Notes: generated from the letters alone by a model not told the origin. A stretch of 64,000 nucleotides of DNA from [Mycobacterium] stephanolepidis (GCF_002356335.1 NZ_AP018165.1:4154001-4218000), one strand, 5' to 3'; shown: positions 8,509 through 18,124, counted from the stretch's first letter. Numbers and translations: made by a program.

Positions 8509-9060
8509 CTACTGGGCTGTCAGGCCATCGATCGAGCTGCCGTTTTTCTCCAGCGCGCTCTCCAGAGTCATCTTCTCCTCGGGCACCTTCTCGATGTGCT
8601 TCTCGTACACATCCCGATGTCCTACGAAGTCCATCAGCGGAACCGAGTAGCCGCACGAGTCGGCCACCCGGGTGACATCGACCAAAATGATTGAGCGTGA
8701 ACCCTTTTCGAGCTCCCGGGTGAAGTGGCCACGCAGTTTCGGGTATTCGGGCTCGTTGAACTGCACCACGCGCGCGCTGCCGTGGAGCCGGATGATGCGG
8801 CAGCGCTTGTCGAACGAGCAGAACATCAGCACGATGCGCCCGTTGTCCCGCACGTGCGCGATGGTCTCCGCACCGCTGCCGAAGTAGTCCAGGTAGCCCA
8901 CCTGATGTGGACCGAGCACCGCGACGGTCCCGGCGAGCCCCTTAGGGGAGACGTTGACATGCCCGTCCGAGCCGGCGGGCGCGGTGCCCACGAAGAACAC
9001 CGGCTGGTCGGTCAACCATCGAGCGAGCTTGTCGTCGATCTCCTCGTACACATGGCCCAT
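8509..9060 (-). CDS. pyridoxamine 5'-phosphate oxidase family protein
   Basis: A 183-residue split-barrel flavin- or F420-binding protein. It opens with a helix and the strand PVFFVGTAP, followed by HVNVSPKG, a motif typical of the PNPOx-like family, then IVLMFCSFDKRCRIIRLHG. The C-terminal part (residues about 120-183) is a family-specific extension. It probably binds FMN or F420 and reduces small molecules, but the substrate is unknown. It lies 51 bp after the acyl-CoA ligase on the same strand, so the two may be cotranscribed. It is unlikely to be true PdxH because the pyridoxal phosphate-binding residues are not evident. Confidence 0.75.
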   Translation of the reverse strand: MGHVYEEIDDKLARWLTDQPVFFVGTAPAGSDGHVNVSPKGLAGTVAVLGPHQVGYLDYFGSGAETIAHVRDNGRIVLMFCSFDKRCRIIRLHGSARVVQFNEPEYPKLRGHFTRELEKGSRSIILVDVTRVADSCGYSVPLMDFVGHRDVYEKHIEKVPEEKMTLESALEKNGSSIDGLTAQ

Positions 9061-9111
9061 GCGGTCCAGGGTGCCACTCGAGTCTGAGAATCCGCCAGCG
9101 GATTTCGTAGG

Positions 9112-10686
9112 TCAGATGCGTGCGCGCAGGTCCTTGCGCAGGATCTTTCCCGCCGCGCTCTTGGGGATCGCGTCGATGAACTCCACCTGTCGAATCCGCT
9201 TGTGCGGAGCCACTTTCTGCTCGACGAAGGCCATAACCGCTTCATCGGTGAGGTCGGAATCGGTACGCACCACAAAGGCTTTGGGAATCTCGCCGCTGGA
9301 CGGGTCGGGAACGCCAATCACGGCGGCGTCGCCGATGCCCGGGTGGGACAGCAGCAGCGCCTCCAATTCCGCGGGTGGCACCTGGTAGCCCTTGTACTTG
9401 ATGAGCTCCTTGAGCCGGTCGACGATCGTCACCACGCCGTCGGCACGCACGACCGCGATATCTCCGGTGTGCAGGAACCCGTCGGGCTCGATCGTCGCCG
9501 CGGTGGCCTCCTCGTTGCCGAGGTAGCCGGCCATCACGTTGGGGCCTCGTACCAGCAGCTCGCCGGGGGCACTCTCACCTTCAGCCGGCACGTCGATCTC
9601 CGCACCCGTCTCGGTGTCGATGAGCTTGTTCTCGGTGTTCGGCACCGGGATACCCACCGAGTTCAGCGGAATATCGGGCCGACCCGGCGGGATGAGGTGG
9701 CTGACAGGGCTCAACTCGGTCATGCCGTAACCCTGGCTGACGCGGCAATTGAGTCGTGCGGCAACGGCATTGCCCAGCTGTTCGTCCAACGGAGCGGCGC
9801 CGGAGAACACCGACCGCAGGCAGGAGACGTCGTGCTTGTCGACATCCGGGTGCTTGGCCAGCACCACAGCCACCGGCGGCGCGACGAAGACGTGGTCCAC
9901 ACGGTAGTTGGCGATGGAACCCAGGAAGGTGTCGAGCTCGAAGCGCGGCAGAATCACCAGCTCGGCGCCCAGCTTGAGCTGCACGTTGAGCAGTACGACC
10001 AGGCCGTAGATGTGGAAGAACGGGAGGACGGCCAGGACCCGGTCGCCTTGCTCCACGCCGTACAGGTGTTTGGCCTGCGCGATGTTGGCGACAAGGTTGT
10101 AGTGAGTGAGCATGACGCCCTTGGCCTTGCCCGTGGTTCCCGAGGAGTACGGGAGAACCGCCAAATGCGTTGCCGGGTCAAAGGAAACCTCCGGCGGTGC
10201 CAGATCGGGCCGCACGATGTCGGCCAGCGAGCGGCGCCCCTCGACCGGGTCGATGGTGATCACGTTGGCGGCATCGATGCCCGCGATCTCCGCGGCCTCC
10301 AGCGCGCGCGACAGCAGCGGCGACACCGTGAAGACGAGCTGCGCCTTGGAGTCGATGAGCTGCTTGGCCAGCTCCTCGGCGGTGTACAGCACGTTGACGG
10401 TGCTGGCGGTGCCGCCCGCACGCAAGATGCCGTGCAACACCACGGCGAACGTCGAGCAGTTCGGCAGGAAGACCGCTGCGACATCGCCGAGACCGAACCC
10501 GCCCGCGGCCAGACCAGCCGCGGTGGCATCGACCTGCGACCGCAGCTCGCCGAAGGTGGTCTGTGCACCGGAAAGCCCGTCGATAAGCGCGACACGACTG
10601 TCGTCTGCGCCGGTATCGCCGAATACGTACTCGTAGACCGAGCAGTCGGGAATGGAAACGTCGGGCAGAGGGCTACGAAACGTCAC
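9112..10686 (-). CDS. acyl-CoA ligase, 4-coumarate-CoA ligase type
   Basis: A 524-residue ANL-superfamily enzyme that activates a carboxylic acid as acyl-AMP and then forms the CoA thioester. The AMP-binding loop is LPYSSGTTGKAKG (near residue 170), A5 is QGYGMTE, the hinge region is DRLKELIKYKGYQVPP, and the C-terminal catalytic Lys is in PKSAAGKILRKD. The long insertion of fatty acyl-AMP ligases is not evident, which favours CoA ligation. It is the first minus-strand gene after the mshA block and may feed acyl groups to the neighbouring oxidation/acyltransferase genes, much as fadD13 accompanies the mymA operon of M. tuberculosis. The substrate cannot be predicted from the sequence. Confidence 0.85.
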   Translation of the reverse strand: MTFRSPLPDVSIPDCSVYEYVFGDTGADDSRVALIDGLSGAQTTFGELRSQVDATAAGLAAGGFGLGDVAAVFLPNCSTFAVVLHGILRAGGTASTVNVLYTAEELAKQLIDSKAQLVFTVSPLLSRALEAAEIAGIDAANVITIDPVEGRRSLADIVRPDLAPPEVSFDPATHLAVLPYSSGTTGKAKGVMLTHYNLVANIAQAKHLYGVEQGDRVLAVLPFFHIYGLVVLLNVQLKLGAELVILPRFELDTFLGSIANYRVDHVFVAPPVAVVLAKHPDVDKHDVSCLRSVFSGAAPLDEQLGNAVAARLNCRVSQGYGMTELSPVSHLIPPGRPDIPLNSVGIPVPNTENKLIDTETGAEIDVPAEGESAPGELLVRGPNVMAGYLGNEEATAATIEPDGFLHTGDIAVVRADGVVTIVDRLKELIKYKGYQVPPAELEALLLSHPGIGDAAVIGVPDPSSGEIPKAFVVRTDSDLTDEAVMAFVEQKVAPHKRIRQVEFIDAIPKSAAGKILRKDLRARI

Positions 10687-10763
10687 GCCGGACAGTCTTG
10701 CACGCCGCGTCTAGTCCGTGCTGATGGTCCTTGCGTCTTGGGGCCTCTTCGGCCCGATGACGG

Positions 10764-11267
10764 TCAATCCTCGATGAGATGCTCGAAGGCCTCGAGGTTC
10801 TTCAACGACTCGCCCCGCGACGTACGCCACGCCCATTCCTTCTGAATGGACGTCTTGAATCCCAGCTCCAGCAAGATGTTGAAGTCGTTGTCCACGGCTT
10901 CGAGCACCTGGCCGAGCAACCTGTCGATCTCATCGGCGGTGACCGCCGGCAGTGGCAGCCGACCCACCAGGTAGATGTCACCCATGTTGTCGATCGTGTA
11001 CGCGACGGCGTACAAGCGGCGGTTGCGTTTGAGCAGGTAGCGGTAGACGCCCTCGGTGTTCTCGTCGGGGCGGCGGCACACGAACACCTCGACACGCACG
11101 GCGTGCTCTCCCGGGCTGAGCATCGTGGTGATCTTCTGCTTGCGTTCGCCCGGCAGCTCCACGATCAGCGCCGGTTTGCCATCCGGCCCGTGGTGCTCGG
11201 TAAAGGCGACCTCCCGATCCACGAGCGTTCGCACGATGGTGGCGTAGGCCTCCCCCGCAGTGGTCAT
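10764..11267 (-). CDS. YbjN-domain protein (Rv0487 type)
   Basis: A 167-residue protein with the YbjN fold, related to type III secretion chaperone-like domains (segments [25 protein letters not shown], and ending with [19 protein letters not shown]). In M. tuberculosis Rv0487 directly follows mshA. The same order is kept here, with the ATG overlapping the mshA stop as ATGA (11264-11267). That implies translational coupling to mycothiol synthesis. The biochemical function of Rv0487-like proteins is not established; the domain is often linked to folding or stress. Confidence 0.85.
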   Translation of the reverse strand: MTTAGEAYATIVRTLVDREVAFTEHHGPDGKPALIVELPGERKQKITTMLSPGEHAVRVEVFVCRRPDENTEGVYRYLLKRNRRLYAVAYTIDNMGDIYLVGRLPLPAVTADEIDRLLGQVLEAVDNDFNILLELGFKTSIQKEWAWRTSRGESLKNLEAFEHLIED

Positions 11268-12595
11268 CGCCGCAACCCGGACAGCCGGCGCGACCGGAAT
11301 CGCGCACGCGGCGCACGCTGCGTTGCAGGCCTTTGTGGCGCGCGGTAATCAGCGATGGCGCGGCTGTAGCTGGCCAGCAGGGCGTCGGCGGTACTGGACC
11401 AGGAGAAGCCCGCGGCGTGCGCAGCAGCCGCATGGCTGAGCTCGGAACCGTTACGCGCCAACAAGTTCCCGATGGCGTCCGCCCAGTCCTGAGTGCAATG
11501 CGTCGGGACCAGCAGACCGGTACGTTGATCCGCGACGGCTACCGGAAGGCCTCCCACGTCGGCCGCCACCACTGGGGTGCCACACGCTTGAGCCTCGATC
11601 GCCACCAGGCCAAATGATTCCGAATAGCTTGGTACCGCAACGATATCGGCTGCCCGATACACCTGGGCAAGCCGCTCTCGCGACTGCGGCGGCAGGAAGG
11701 TGACACGGTCCGCGATGCCGAGATCCGCGGCGAGATCCTGCAACGCCGTGGGCTCGTCGAGACCGCTGCCCGATGGCCCGCCGACAATGAGAACTCGCAC
11801 CCCGGGCAGCCGCTGGGCTGCACGTACCAGCAGGTCGGGGGCCTTGAGCGGCTGAATTCGTCCGACAAAGGCGACGATCTGTTCATCGGCTCGCAGGCCG
11901 AGTTCGGCGCGCGCGGCCGCCTTATCTCCGGGCGTGAACACGTCCAAGTCAACACCCGGATGCACGATGTCGATGCGGCCGGGGTCTGCCGCATGTATCG
12001 AAACCAGTTGCTCGGCTTCATCTTTGGTGTTGACGATGAGCCGGTCGGCCTCATCCACCACCTGCTGCTCCCCCACCGCGCGCAGCGCGGGCTCCGGACG
12101 GTCTCCCTCGGCGAGCGTCCGGTTCTTCACCGCGGCGAGAGTATGCGCGGTGTGGACCAACGGAACGCCCCACCGGTCCCGGGCCAGCCAGCCCGCCTGA
12201 CCGGAAAGCCAGTAGTGCGAGTGAACCAGGTTGTAGTAGCCGGGCTCGTGGACCGCCTCGGCGCGCAACACCCCAGCGGTGAATGCGCACAGCTGGGTGG
12301 GCAGGTCGTACTTGTCCAGGCCCTCGAACGGGCCCGCGACGATATTGCGCACCGTCACCCCGTCGGCGACGGATACCACCGGCTCATCGGAGGACGCGGT
12401 GGCACGGGTGAAGATGTCGACGGCGACACCCCGGCGGGCCAGTTGAAGGGCCGTTTGCAGCACGTAGACGTTCATGCCGCCGGCATCGCCGGTGCCCGGC
12501 TGGGCCAGTGGCGAGGTGTGTACGGATAGGACGGCGATGCGGCGCGGCTTCAGCGCCGAAACCGCCCGGCGCGCGAACTCATCGCCACTAAGCAC
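11264..12595 (-). CDS. mshA: D-inositol-3-phosphate glycosyltransferase
   Basis: First committed enzyme of mycothiol synthesis, joining N-acetylglucosamine from UDP-GlcNAc to inositol-3-phosphate in the cytosol. The 443-residue GT-B protein has the N-terminal [10 protein letters not shown] loop (near residue 38), [11 protein letters not shown], the donor-side motif [12 protein letters not shown], and a C-terminal [22 protein letters not shown] with the conserved EX7E of the GT4 family. The start is GTG. The gene is followed by the overlapping YbjN gene and preceded at 64 bp by a START-like gene, as expected near the Rv0485-Rv0489 segment. A fault here would abolish mycothiol, the main low-molecular-weight thiol. 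Confidence 0.95.
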   Translation of the reverse strand: MLSGDEFARRAVSALKPRRIAVLSVHTSPLAQPGTGDAGGMNVYVLQTALQLARRGVAVDIFTRATASSDEPVVSVADGVTVRNIVAGPFEGLDKYDLPTQLCAFTAGVLRAEAVHEPGYYNLVHSHYWLSGQAGWLARDRWGVPLVHTAHTLAAVKNRTLAEGDRPEPALRAVGEQQVVDEADRLIVNTKDEAEQLVSIHAADPGRIDIVHPGVDLDVFTPGDKAAARAELGLRADEQIVAFVGRIQPLKAPDLLVRAAQRLPGVRVLIVGGPSGSGLDEPTALQDLAADLGIADRVTFLPPQSRERLAQVYRAADIVAVPSYSESFGLVAIEAQACGTPVVAADVGGLPVAVADQRTGLLVPTHCTQDWADAIGNLLARNGSELSHAAAAHAAGFSWSSTADALLASYSRAIADYRAPQRPATQRAPRARFRSRRLSGLRR

Positions 12596-12659
12596 ACTGC
12601 CATCTTGTCACTTGCGCACAAGCTATCGGTGCGCAGCACTCCTACCAGCGATTTGAGCC

Positions 12660-13121
12660 TCAGCGCGAGGTGATCTTCTGGCGGTATCCCTCTTCGAGGA
12701 TCTTGCGCAGCTTCTCATCCGAATGCGTGATGGCCAGCGAGATGAACGGCGAGATGACCTTGCCCAGCGCGCGCCCCGCGAGCCCGCCCGGCAGCCGGTA
12801 GTCGATGTTGATCTCCAGCTCGGTTTCGTCATCGGATATCGGCCGGAACCGGCATTCGATCTGGTTGTCGATCCCGGAGCGCGACTCGGTGGTGAACAGG
12901 GTGTCGGGGTCCCACCCCGTCACCTCGATCGTCGACCGGAGAGTGGCCCCGAGGTTGATGGCGATGTCGTATTTCGCTCCCAGCCCCCGTGGCACGTCGT
13001 TCACAAAACGAACGTGCTCGATCCCGAACATCCAGTCCGCCAGATGGTGTGCATCACTGATGTAGTCGAAGGCGTATGCCATCGGCACGTTCGCGGAGGA
13101 CACGTGGTGGATATGCGTCAT
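12660..13121 (-). CDS. SRPBCC/START-like lipid-binding family protein
   Basis: A 153-residue protein of the polyketide cyclase/START-like (SRPBCC) superfamily. Typical elements are the N-terminal strand THIHHVSSANVP, the helix with YISDAHHLADWM, and a long C-terminal helix ending in LRKILEEGYRQ that caps the hydrophobic cavity. I prefer ATG 13121, which has AGGTGAT about 12 bases upstream; the longer reading frame adds 22 residues without family features. It sits between the ROK regulator and mshA on the same strand. The ligand is unknown. Confidence 0.75.
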   Translation of the reverse strand: MTHIHHVSSANVPMAYAFDYISDAHHLADWMFGIEHVRFVNDVPRGLGAKYDIAINLGATLRSTIEVTGWDPDTLFTTESRSGIDNQIECRFRPISDDETELEINIDYRLPGGLAGRALGKVISPFISLAITHSDEKLRKILEEGYRQKITSR

Positions 13122-13249
13122 GCGCACATGCCTATCACCTTTTGGCCCCGAGTCGTAGGTTCGCGGCCAAAACCCCAGCAACCACATCGCCCCGCGTGAA
13201 GCTATGACGGGAATCCCGCCATAGCGTCACTCTCGGGGAACGACGAGCC

Positions 13250-14488
13250 CTAGGCCAGTGCGGAGGTCTCCGACCGCCGGGCCGATGCCCGACGCATGGC
13301 GCCCAGCGGATCGGCGAACAATCCACCCAGGGACACCACGCCGGCACCGGCCTCCTGGACCCGGTTACCGAACGCCGTCACACGAATATCGCGCTTGGAC
13401 AACGTCGATCGATCCAGGAACGCCGTCTCGACGTCGTTCATCACCTCGGGGTATTCGGTGAAGGCCTGCCCACCCACAATCACCTCATCGGGGTTCAGGA
13501 TGTCGCGCAGTAACGCCACCGACTGGCCCAGCACCCGGCCGCGCTCGGAAAGCAGTTGCCGCGCAGAGTCATTGCCGCCGCGTGCGGCCTTATATACCGC
13601 ACTCACCGACACGCCGTCACCTGCCGGCACGATGCGCAGCCTGCGCGCGGCGGCCAGCACTGCCTCGTCACTCACGGTGGTCTCCAACTTGCCGGTACCA
13701 CCGAGCAACTCCGAGTCGACCGGCAGCGCCGCGATAGTGCCCGGACCACTGGACGGGCTGTGCACCCGGCCGTCGATGGCCAGTGCGAAACCGACTGTCT
13801 CACGGGCATATACGTACAAGCTCGTCAGGGAGCGGGCCGCGAAACGCCGCAGCCCCAGCAGCAGCTCGGCGCCGGCCATCGCGTCCACGTGCGAGGCCAC
13901 CGATACCGGCAGACCCAGCGTGTCGGCGAAGACCCGGCCAACGGGGGCCTCGGTCCAGCCCAGACGCGGGTGATCCACCGTCCCGGCCGGTCCGTCGACC
14001 ACACCACCGGTAGCCACCCCGATCCACAGCGGGCGACGCCGGTGCCAACGCGCCAGGTACCGCTGCGCACTTCCGGCGAGCGATGCCAACGCGGCACCCT
14101 GCGGACCGTTTGGCGTGGGGGTTTCCACCACATCCAGGGTCCGTCCGAACAGGTCGGTGGCCACGATGCTGGTGGCACGGGCACCGATGTGGATGCCGAG
14201 AGTCAAGAAGGGTTCGTGGTTGAGCTCCACCGGCACCCGCGGACGGCCGATGGCGCCGGAGACCGCCAGGTCGGCGCGTTCACGCAACAGACCGGCGTCG
14301 AGCAGGGCGGTCACCTGCCGGTTGACGGTAGCAATGGAAAGGCCTGTGACCTGGGCAATCGCATCGCGAGCCACGGGTCCGCGCACACGAGCGGCACGGA
14401 ATACCGAGGACGCGGCGCTATCGCCGATGTACAGGGCGGGCGGGTGAATCTGGTGACGGGAAACAGGTCGGCGAACCGGAGAAGTCAT
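13250..14488 (-). CDS. ROK-family transcriptional regulator (Rv0485 type)
   Basis: A 412-residue protein with an N-terminal winged helix-turn-helix (GLSIATVNRQVTALLDAG, near residue 55) and a C-terminal ROK sugar-kinase-like domain from about residue 90. The kinase-type signatures are weak: the phosphate-binding glycines are partly kept (LGIHIGARATSIVATD), as in ROK repressors without kinase activity. Its position next to mshA, divergent from an SDR, matches Rv0485, a reported regulator of a PE/PPE gene pair in M. tuberculosis. The 311-bp divergent region upstream probably holds its operator. Confidence 0.88.
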   Translation of the reverse strand: MTSPVRRPVSRHQIHPPALYIGDSAASSVFRAARVRGPVARDAIAQVTGLSIATVNRQVTALLDAGLLRERADLAVSGAIGRPRVPVELNHEPFLTLGIHIGARATSIVATDLFGRTLDVVETPTPNGPQGAALASLAGSAQRYLARWHRRRPLWIGVATGGVVDGPAGTVDHPRLGWTEAPVGRVFADTLGLPVSVASHVDAMAGAELLLGLRRFAARSLTSLYVYARETVGFALAIDGRVHSPSSGPGTIAALPVDSELLGGTGKLETTVSDEAVLAAARRLRIVPAGDGVSVSAVYKAARGGNDSARQLLSERGRVLGQSVALLRDILNPDEVIVGGQAFTEYPEVMNDVETAFLDRSTLSKRDIRVTAFGNRVQEAGAGVVSLGGLFADPLGAMRRASARRSETSALA

Positions 14489-14799
14489 GAGATGGGTCCT
14501 TTGGCGGGGGCCGGGTTCAGACGAAGACTGAAACGCGGGCTACTGATGGCTAATGGTGTTGTGAACTGGGGCGATACCGCGCCCGGGACGTCAAGAAAGA
14601 CGTGCAGAAATTAGGCGCAGCGACAGACGCAGCGACAACACAACTCGCGAGCCAGCGGCAGCCGAGAACCAATACCCGCGATCACGAAAGTGACCCGGGG
14701 TTCGGCGGCACGCTTGATGGACACAGGCGCAATTTAGCATCCCCACGAGGCAATGTCCTACTAGCGGCCCATTGCCGCTCCCTGACTACAGTGGCGTCC
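14489..14799. other. divergent intergenic region between ROK regulator and SDR
   Basis: A 311-bp region without a credible gene. It contains a direct repeat of CGCAGCGACA at 14616-14625 and 14628-14637 (12-bp period), which may be an operator, and a leaderless-type promoter for the SDR at its right end. No tRNA-like or riboswitch-like fold was visible. Confidence 0.4.
14787..14792 (+). promoter_or_regulatory. candidate -10 box for a leaderless SDR transcript
   Basis: TACAGT lies 7 bp before the ATG at 14800, so transcription would begin at or within a base or two of the start codon. There is no Shine-Dalgarno sequence before the ATG, consistent with leaderless translation, which is common in mycobacteria. 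Confidence 0.4.
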
Positions 14800-15549
14800 A
14801 TGACCAATCCCACGTACGACGGCCGGGTCGCGGTCGTTACCGGCGCCAGCTCCGGAATCGGTGCAGCGACCGCGAAATCACTTGCAGCCCTTGGATTTCA
14901 TGTCGTAGTTGCGGCGCGGCGCGAGGACCGCATCAGCGCACTGGCCGGGGAAATCGGGGGCACCGCGGTTGTGCTTGATGTCACCGACGCCGATTCGGTT
15001 GCCGCCCTTGCACAGAGCCTGGATCGGGTGGATGTGCTGGTCAACAATGCCGGCGGTGCGTGGGGCCTGGAACCGGTGCTGGAGGCGGATCTGGAGCACT
15101 GGCGCTGGATGTGGGAGACCAATGTGGTGGGCACCCTGCAGGTGACTCGCGCCCTGCTGCCCAAACTGATTGCTTCCGGCGACGGGCTGATCGTCACCAT
15201 CACCTCCATCGCCGCGTTGGATGTGTACGACGGCGGCAGCGGATACACCTCGGCCAAGCACGCGCAGGCCGCGCTGCACCGCACACTGCGCGGTGAACTC
15301 CTCGGAAAGCCGGTGCGGCTCACCGAGGTCGCTCCGGGCGCGGTGGAAACCGAATTCTCGGTGGTGCGTTTCGACGGCGACCAGGACCGCGCCGATGCCG
15401 TCTACCGGGGCATCACGCCGCTGATCGCCGAGGACGTGGCCGAGATCATCGCGTTCGTGGCCTCGCGGCCTCCGCACGTGAACCTGGATCAGATCGTCGT
15501 CAAACCGCGGGATCAGGCCTCATCCACTCGCCGCGCGACACGCGACTGA
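14800..15549 (+). CDS. short-chain dehydrogenase/reductase (Rv0484c type)
   Basis: A 249-residue classical SDR, probably NADP-dependent because Arg residues follow the second strand (VVAARRED). TGASSGIG is at about residues 14-21, NNAG near 82, the catalytic Ser in TITSIAA near 131, and YTSAK near 147. The reading frame is open 66 codons further upstream, but ATG 14800 gives the normal SDR N-terminus and has a -10 box right before it. Rv0484c occupies the same place between Rv0485 and Rv0483 in M. tuberculosis. The substrate is unknown. Confidence 0.9.
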   Translation: MTNPTYDGRVAVVTGASSGIGAATAKSLAALGFHVVVAARREDRISALAGEIGGTAVVLDVTDADSVAALAQSLDRVDVLVNNAGGAWGLEPVLEADLEHWRWMWETNVVGTLQVTRALLPKLIASGDGLIVTITSIAALDVYDGGSGYTSAKHAQAALHRTLRGELLGKPVRLTEVAPGAVETEFSVVRFDGDQDRADAVYRGITPLIAEDVAEIIAFVASRPPHVNLDQIVVKPRDQASSTRRATRD

Positions 15550-15599
15550 ACGCGTAGGGCGTGCCAATCCTCTTCTTCGACAAACAGATCCGCGCTGGA

Positions 15600-16964
15600 C
15601 TATCGAGGAGTGGTCGTCGGTGTACCGGACAGCGACGGCGCTCCGGACGGAGTCAACGGGGCTGACGTAGGCGTCCCGGAGAGTGTCGGCGCGCCCGACG
15701 GCGTGAGCGGAACGGTAGTCGGGATGGACGAGGTAGACGGAGTCGTCGTGATCGTCCGTTCCTTGGGATTCGGGGGCAGCGCCGACATCGACTGCCAGGT
15801 CGGCCAGTCCACCACCCAGTCCCACAGATCGCCGTCGGCATACGACAGTTCGATCGACGTACCGGTCACCTCAACGGGATCGCCGTAGATGGCGGTACGG
15901 AAGTACGACTCGGCATCCCCCAGCGACAAGTTGATACAACCGTTCGTGACATTGGTGCTGCCCTGCTGGCCAACGGTGTTGGGGTTGGCGTGGATGAACT
16001 CACCGTTGTTGGAGATCCGGACCGCGAAACGCTCGTGGACGTTGGTGTACCCGGCCGCCGGGTTGGACATCCAGAAGTCCTCGTACTTCTCGGTGACGAC
16101 GTGGATCCCGCTGCGGGTGACGTTGCGCGGCAGGTCCGCCTCGCCATAGCTGCATGGCAGGTCCAAGATGGTGCCCGCGTCGGTGGTCACCCGAATGCGG
16201 TGACTCGGCGCATCGGCATAGACGATCTGGCGGCGCCCCACGCTGAAGTCCAGGGACATGTCCTCGTTACCGAATGCCCCGTCCCCCAGGGGTATTCCAT
16301 AGAGATTGGCCTTAACCGCCACCTTGGTGCCGGCCTTGAAGTACTCACGTGATCGCCAATGCACCCGGGAGCCCTGCTGCTCATCGGGCAGCCAGGCCCA
16401 ACCACCCTCGGTGGGCGGATCGCAGGTGATGCTCAGCGACTTTTCCGCTGCGGCCTTGTCGGCGATGTGTGCGTCGAACTGGATGATCACCGGGGCCGCG
16501 ATTCCCACCGTCTGCCCATCGGCGAGCTGGAACTGACCGTTGACCTTCGCCGTCGGCACCAGGGTGGTGAACGAGCCGGATACCGCGACGGCCTTACCGT
16601 CCAGACCTACCGCCGAACCCTTCCAGCTGTACGTGACGTCGAACCCGAGGGGCTCGGTGGTGCGGAACCTCGTCTGGTCGCGGCTGAGAGCTCCGGCGAC
16701 AACCTTGCCGTCGGCGTTGACCAACTTCACGTCCTGGAACCACCCGTTGGCCACGGTCACGCTGACCGGCGCAGTCGGGTTGACCTCCTTGGCCTTGTCG
16801 TCCGGCAGGAAGGTGAGGACGGCTCCCGGTGATGGGGCATCTTGCGGCGCATTAGAGCCGACGGTCGTGCAGGCCGCAGCAACAGCGGGCACCGTCAGAC
16901 CCAACATCGTGAGCGCGCGCCGCCGCGTCAGCGCATCACGGATATCTGGCCTGGGGTACTTCAC
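15600..16964 (-). CDS. lprQ: lipoprotein L,D-transpeptidase (LprQ type)
   Basis: A 454-residue cell-wall enzyme that forms 3-3 cross-links in peptidoglycan. The N-terminus has Arg residues, a hydrophobic stretch and a lipobox ending VAAAC (about residue 32), predicting an outer-leaflet lipoprotein. Immunoglobulin-like domains follow (about 45-260). The YkuD catalytic domain (about 265-395) carries FIHANPN and the catalytic cluster [12 protein letters not shown], with Cys as nucleophile. The tail from about residue 405 is Pro/Thr/Ser-rich with two near-identical 17-residue repeats. Place and domain order match Rv0483. The repeat tail is the unusual part; it may span the wall or be glycosylated. 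Confidence 0.92.
   Translation of the reverse strand: MKYPRPDIRDALTRRRALTMLGLTVPAVAAACTTVGSNAPQDAPSPGAVLTFLPDDKAKEVNPTAPVSVTVANGWFQDVKLVNADGKVVAGALSRDQTRFRTTEPLGFDVTYSWKGSAVGLDGKAVAVSGSFTTLVPTAKVNGQFQLADGQTVGIAAPVIIQFDAHIADKAAAEKSLSITCDPPTEGGWAWLPDEQQGSRVHWRSREYFKAGTKVAVKANLYGIPLGDGAFGNEDMSLDFSVGRRQIVYADAPSHRIRVTTDAGTILDLPCSYGEADLPRNVTRSGIHVVTEKYEDFWMSNPAAGYTNVHERFAVRISNNGEFIHANPNTVGQQGSTNVTNGCINLSLGDAESYFRTAIYGDPVEVTGTSIELSYADGDLWDWVVDWPTWQSMSALPPNPKERTITTTPSTSSIPTTVPLTPSGAPTLSGTPTSAPLTPSGAPSLSGTPTTTPR
15603..15710 (-). repeat. two 51-bp in-frame repeats encoding the LprQ tail
   Basis: The last 36 codons encode [17 protein letters not shown] followed by [17 protein letters not shown] and PR, a 17-residue (51-bp) unit present twice. 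The copies differ at a few bases, so this is a duplication that may vary in number between strains. Confidence 0.75.
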
Positions 16965-17063
16965 GACACCCCACGATACGGGCCGCCGCGGACAGCTTCG
17001 CCCAGCCCGACCAGGATCACATGTCGGATCGGGCAGGACATGCGGTTTTGTCCGGCGTCGCGG

Positions 17064-17507
17064 CTAGTAGACCGGGATATCGAAGATCGCCGCGGGCGCG
17101 CCGTACTGCGCACTCCACCCGGCCCAGGCGACATCGCTCGGGCCGACCCGCTTGTCGACGAGCGTCCAGCCCTGCTCGTCCTGGTGCAGCAGCGCTACGT
17201 ATTTCTTCGACAGCACGCCGATGGCAGACGCTTCGGCAAAGGGGGTGCCGGTGTAGTCGATGGGGTTGCCGTCGGGTTCCTGCATGGCTGACCACAGGAA
17301 GGCCCAGCCGTCGGCGGCCTTGAGGCTGCGCACGTCGAGGCGTACCGGCTTGCCCAGCTGGGTCGTCACGTCCGCGAGCGCCGGCGCCAGGATGGTGGCC
17401 GCTTCCGGGGATGCCGGGTCCACCGCAGTGGCGCCCGGGTCGGCCGCCGCCAGGGGTGCCACCAACAGGCCGGCCCACACCAACAGCACCAGGAATCCGC
17501 TTCGCAT
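17064..17507 (-). CDS. secreted hypothetical protein
   Basis: A 147-residue protein with a clear signal peptide (MRSGFLVLLVWAGLLVAPL, cleavage after AAA before DPG). ATG 17507 is chosen because AAGGAG lies just upstream; the longer frame has a poor N-terminus. The mature part is about 120 residues, Trp-containing, with VRSLKAADGWAFLWSAM and KYVALLHQDEQGWTLVD. It has no Cys and no recognised domain. It lies about 100 bp upstream of lprQ on the same strand, so it may act in the envelope with the L,D-transpeptidase. Function unknown. Confidence 0.75.
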   Translation of the reverse strand: MRSGFLVLLVWAGLLVAPLAAADPGATAVDPASPEAATILAPALADVTTQLGKPVRLDVRSLKAADGWAFLWSAMQEPDGNPIDYTGTPFAEASAIGVLSKKYVALLHQDEQGWTLVDKRVGPSDVAWAGWSAQYGAPAAIFDIPVY

Positions 17508-17602
17508 GGCCGCTCCTTCGTTCCGGGACATTCGAACGGTAAACGACCGCCACCCGCATTCGCCGAAGGCGAGCCCTGTGGCGGATTCCGGCCGAGTCAG
17601 AA

Positions 17603-18037
17603 CTAGACCCCGAGCACGGCCGTATCTTCCGGGGCCAGGGCCCGGCCGTCCGCCGCACGCAGCTCGAAGCGTTGCACCGGCCGCGATGTCTCGCGATCCA
17701 CCAGACAGACGCGTGGTTCTCCAGGGGCGAAACAGAACTCGTCGCTCCACTGCCGCAGGGCCACCAAGACGGGGAAAAGCCCGCGGCCCTTGTCGGTTAG
17801 TTGGTACTCGTGACGTGCCCCGGCCGGAACGATCTCGAGGATGCCGTTGTCCACCAATGTCGCCAGCCGAGACGCCAGGATGTTCTTCGCGAGCCCAAGG
17901 CTCTTCTGAAACTCGCCGAATCGGCGCAAACCGTCGACCGCGTCACGAACGATCAGCAGCGACCAGCCGTCCCCGACCTCACCCAGCGGCCTGGCCAAGG
18001 TGCAGCTCGAATCCGCATGACTGGCGCGTCCCACCAT
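17603..18037 (-). CDS. HxlR-family transcriptional regulator
   Basis: A 144-residue winged-helix regulator of the HxlR/MarR-like group. The N-terminal Cys (SSCTLARPLGEVGDGWSLLI) is the usual sensing position, followed by DGLRRFGEFQKSLGLAKNILASRLATL and the wing GARHEYQLTDKGRGL. ATG 18037 is preceded by AAGGAGG at ideal spacing. It is divergent from an MFS exporter gene, and a perfect GGTTGCA-ATA-TGCAACC palindrome overlaps the shared promoter region. The natural reading is that it controls the exporter and itself in response to a reactive or toxic compound. Confidence 0.9.
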   Translation of the reverse strand: MVGRASHADSSCTLARPLGEVGDGWSLLIVRDAVDGLRRFGEFQKSLGLAKNILASRLATLVDNGILEIVPAGARHEYQLTDKGRGLFPVLVALRQWSDEFCFAPGEPRVCLVDRETSRPVQRFELRAADGRALAPEDTAVLGV

Positions 18038-18051
18038 CGACAACCTCCTTT

Positions 18052-18105
18052 GGTTGCAATATGCAACCATTCATGTCACGCTTCAATGGTTGCGAAGTGA
18101 AACCA
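18052..18105. promoter_or_regulatory. HxlR operator pair in the divergent promoter
   Basis: A perfect 17-bp palindrome GGTTGCAATATGCAACC lies at 18052-18068. A second, imperfect site with arms TGGTTgC and GaAACCA lies at 18087-18105. Both fall between the hxlR start (18037) and the MFS start (18125), as expected for a regulator that controls both directions. Confidence 0.65.
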
Positions 18106-18124
18106 ACTCTACCGAGGGGCGCAT

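Noticed and set aside
9202..10845. 547-codon plus-strand open frame
   Set aside because: It lies antisense to the acyl-CoA ligase, has no protein family features and is His/Arg/Gly-biased as expected for a GC-rich shadow frame.
13556..14614. Plus-strand 352-codon frame opposite the ROK gene
   Set aside because: Shadow of the ROK regulator; no domain visible.
15603..15710. Repeats in the lprQ tail and methyltransferase start as CRISPR
   Set aside because: They are in-frame coding repeats without spacers and no cas gene is present.
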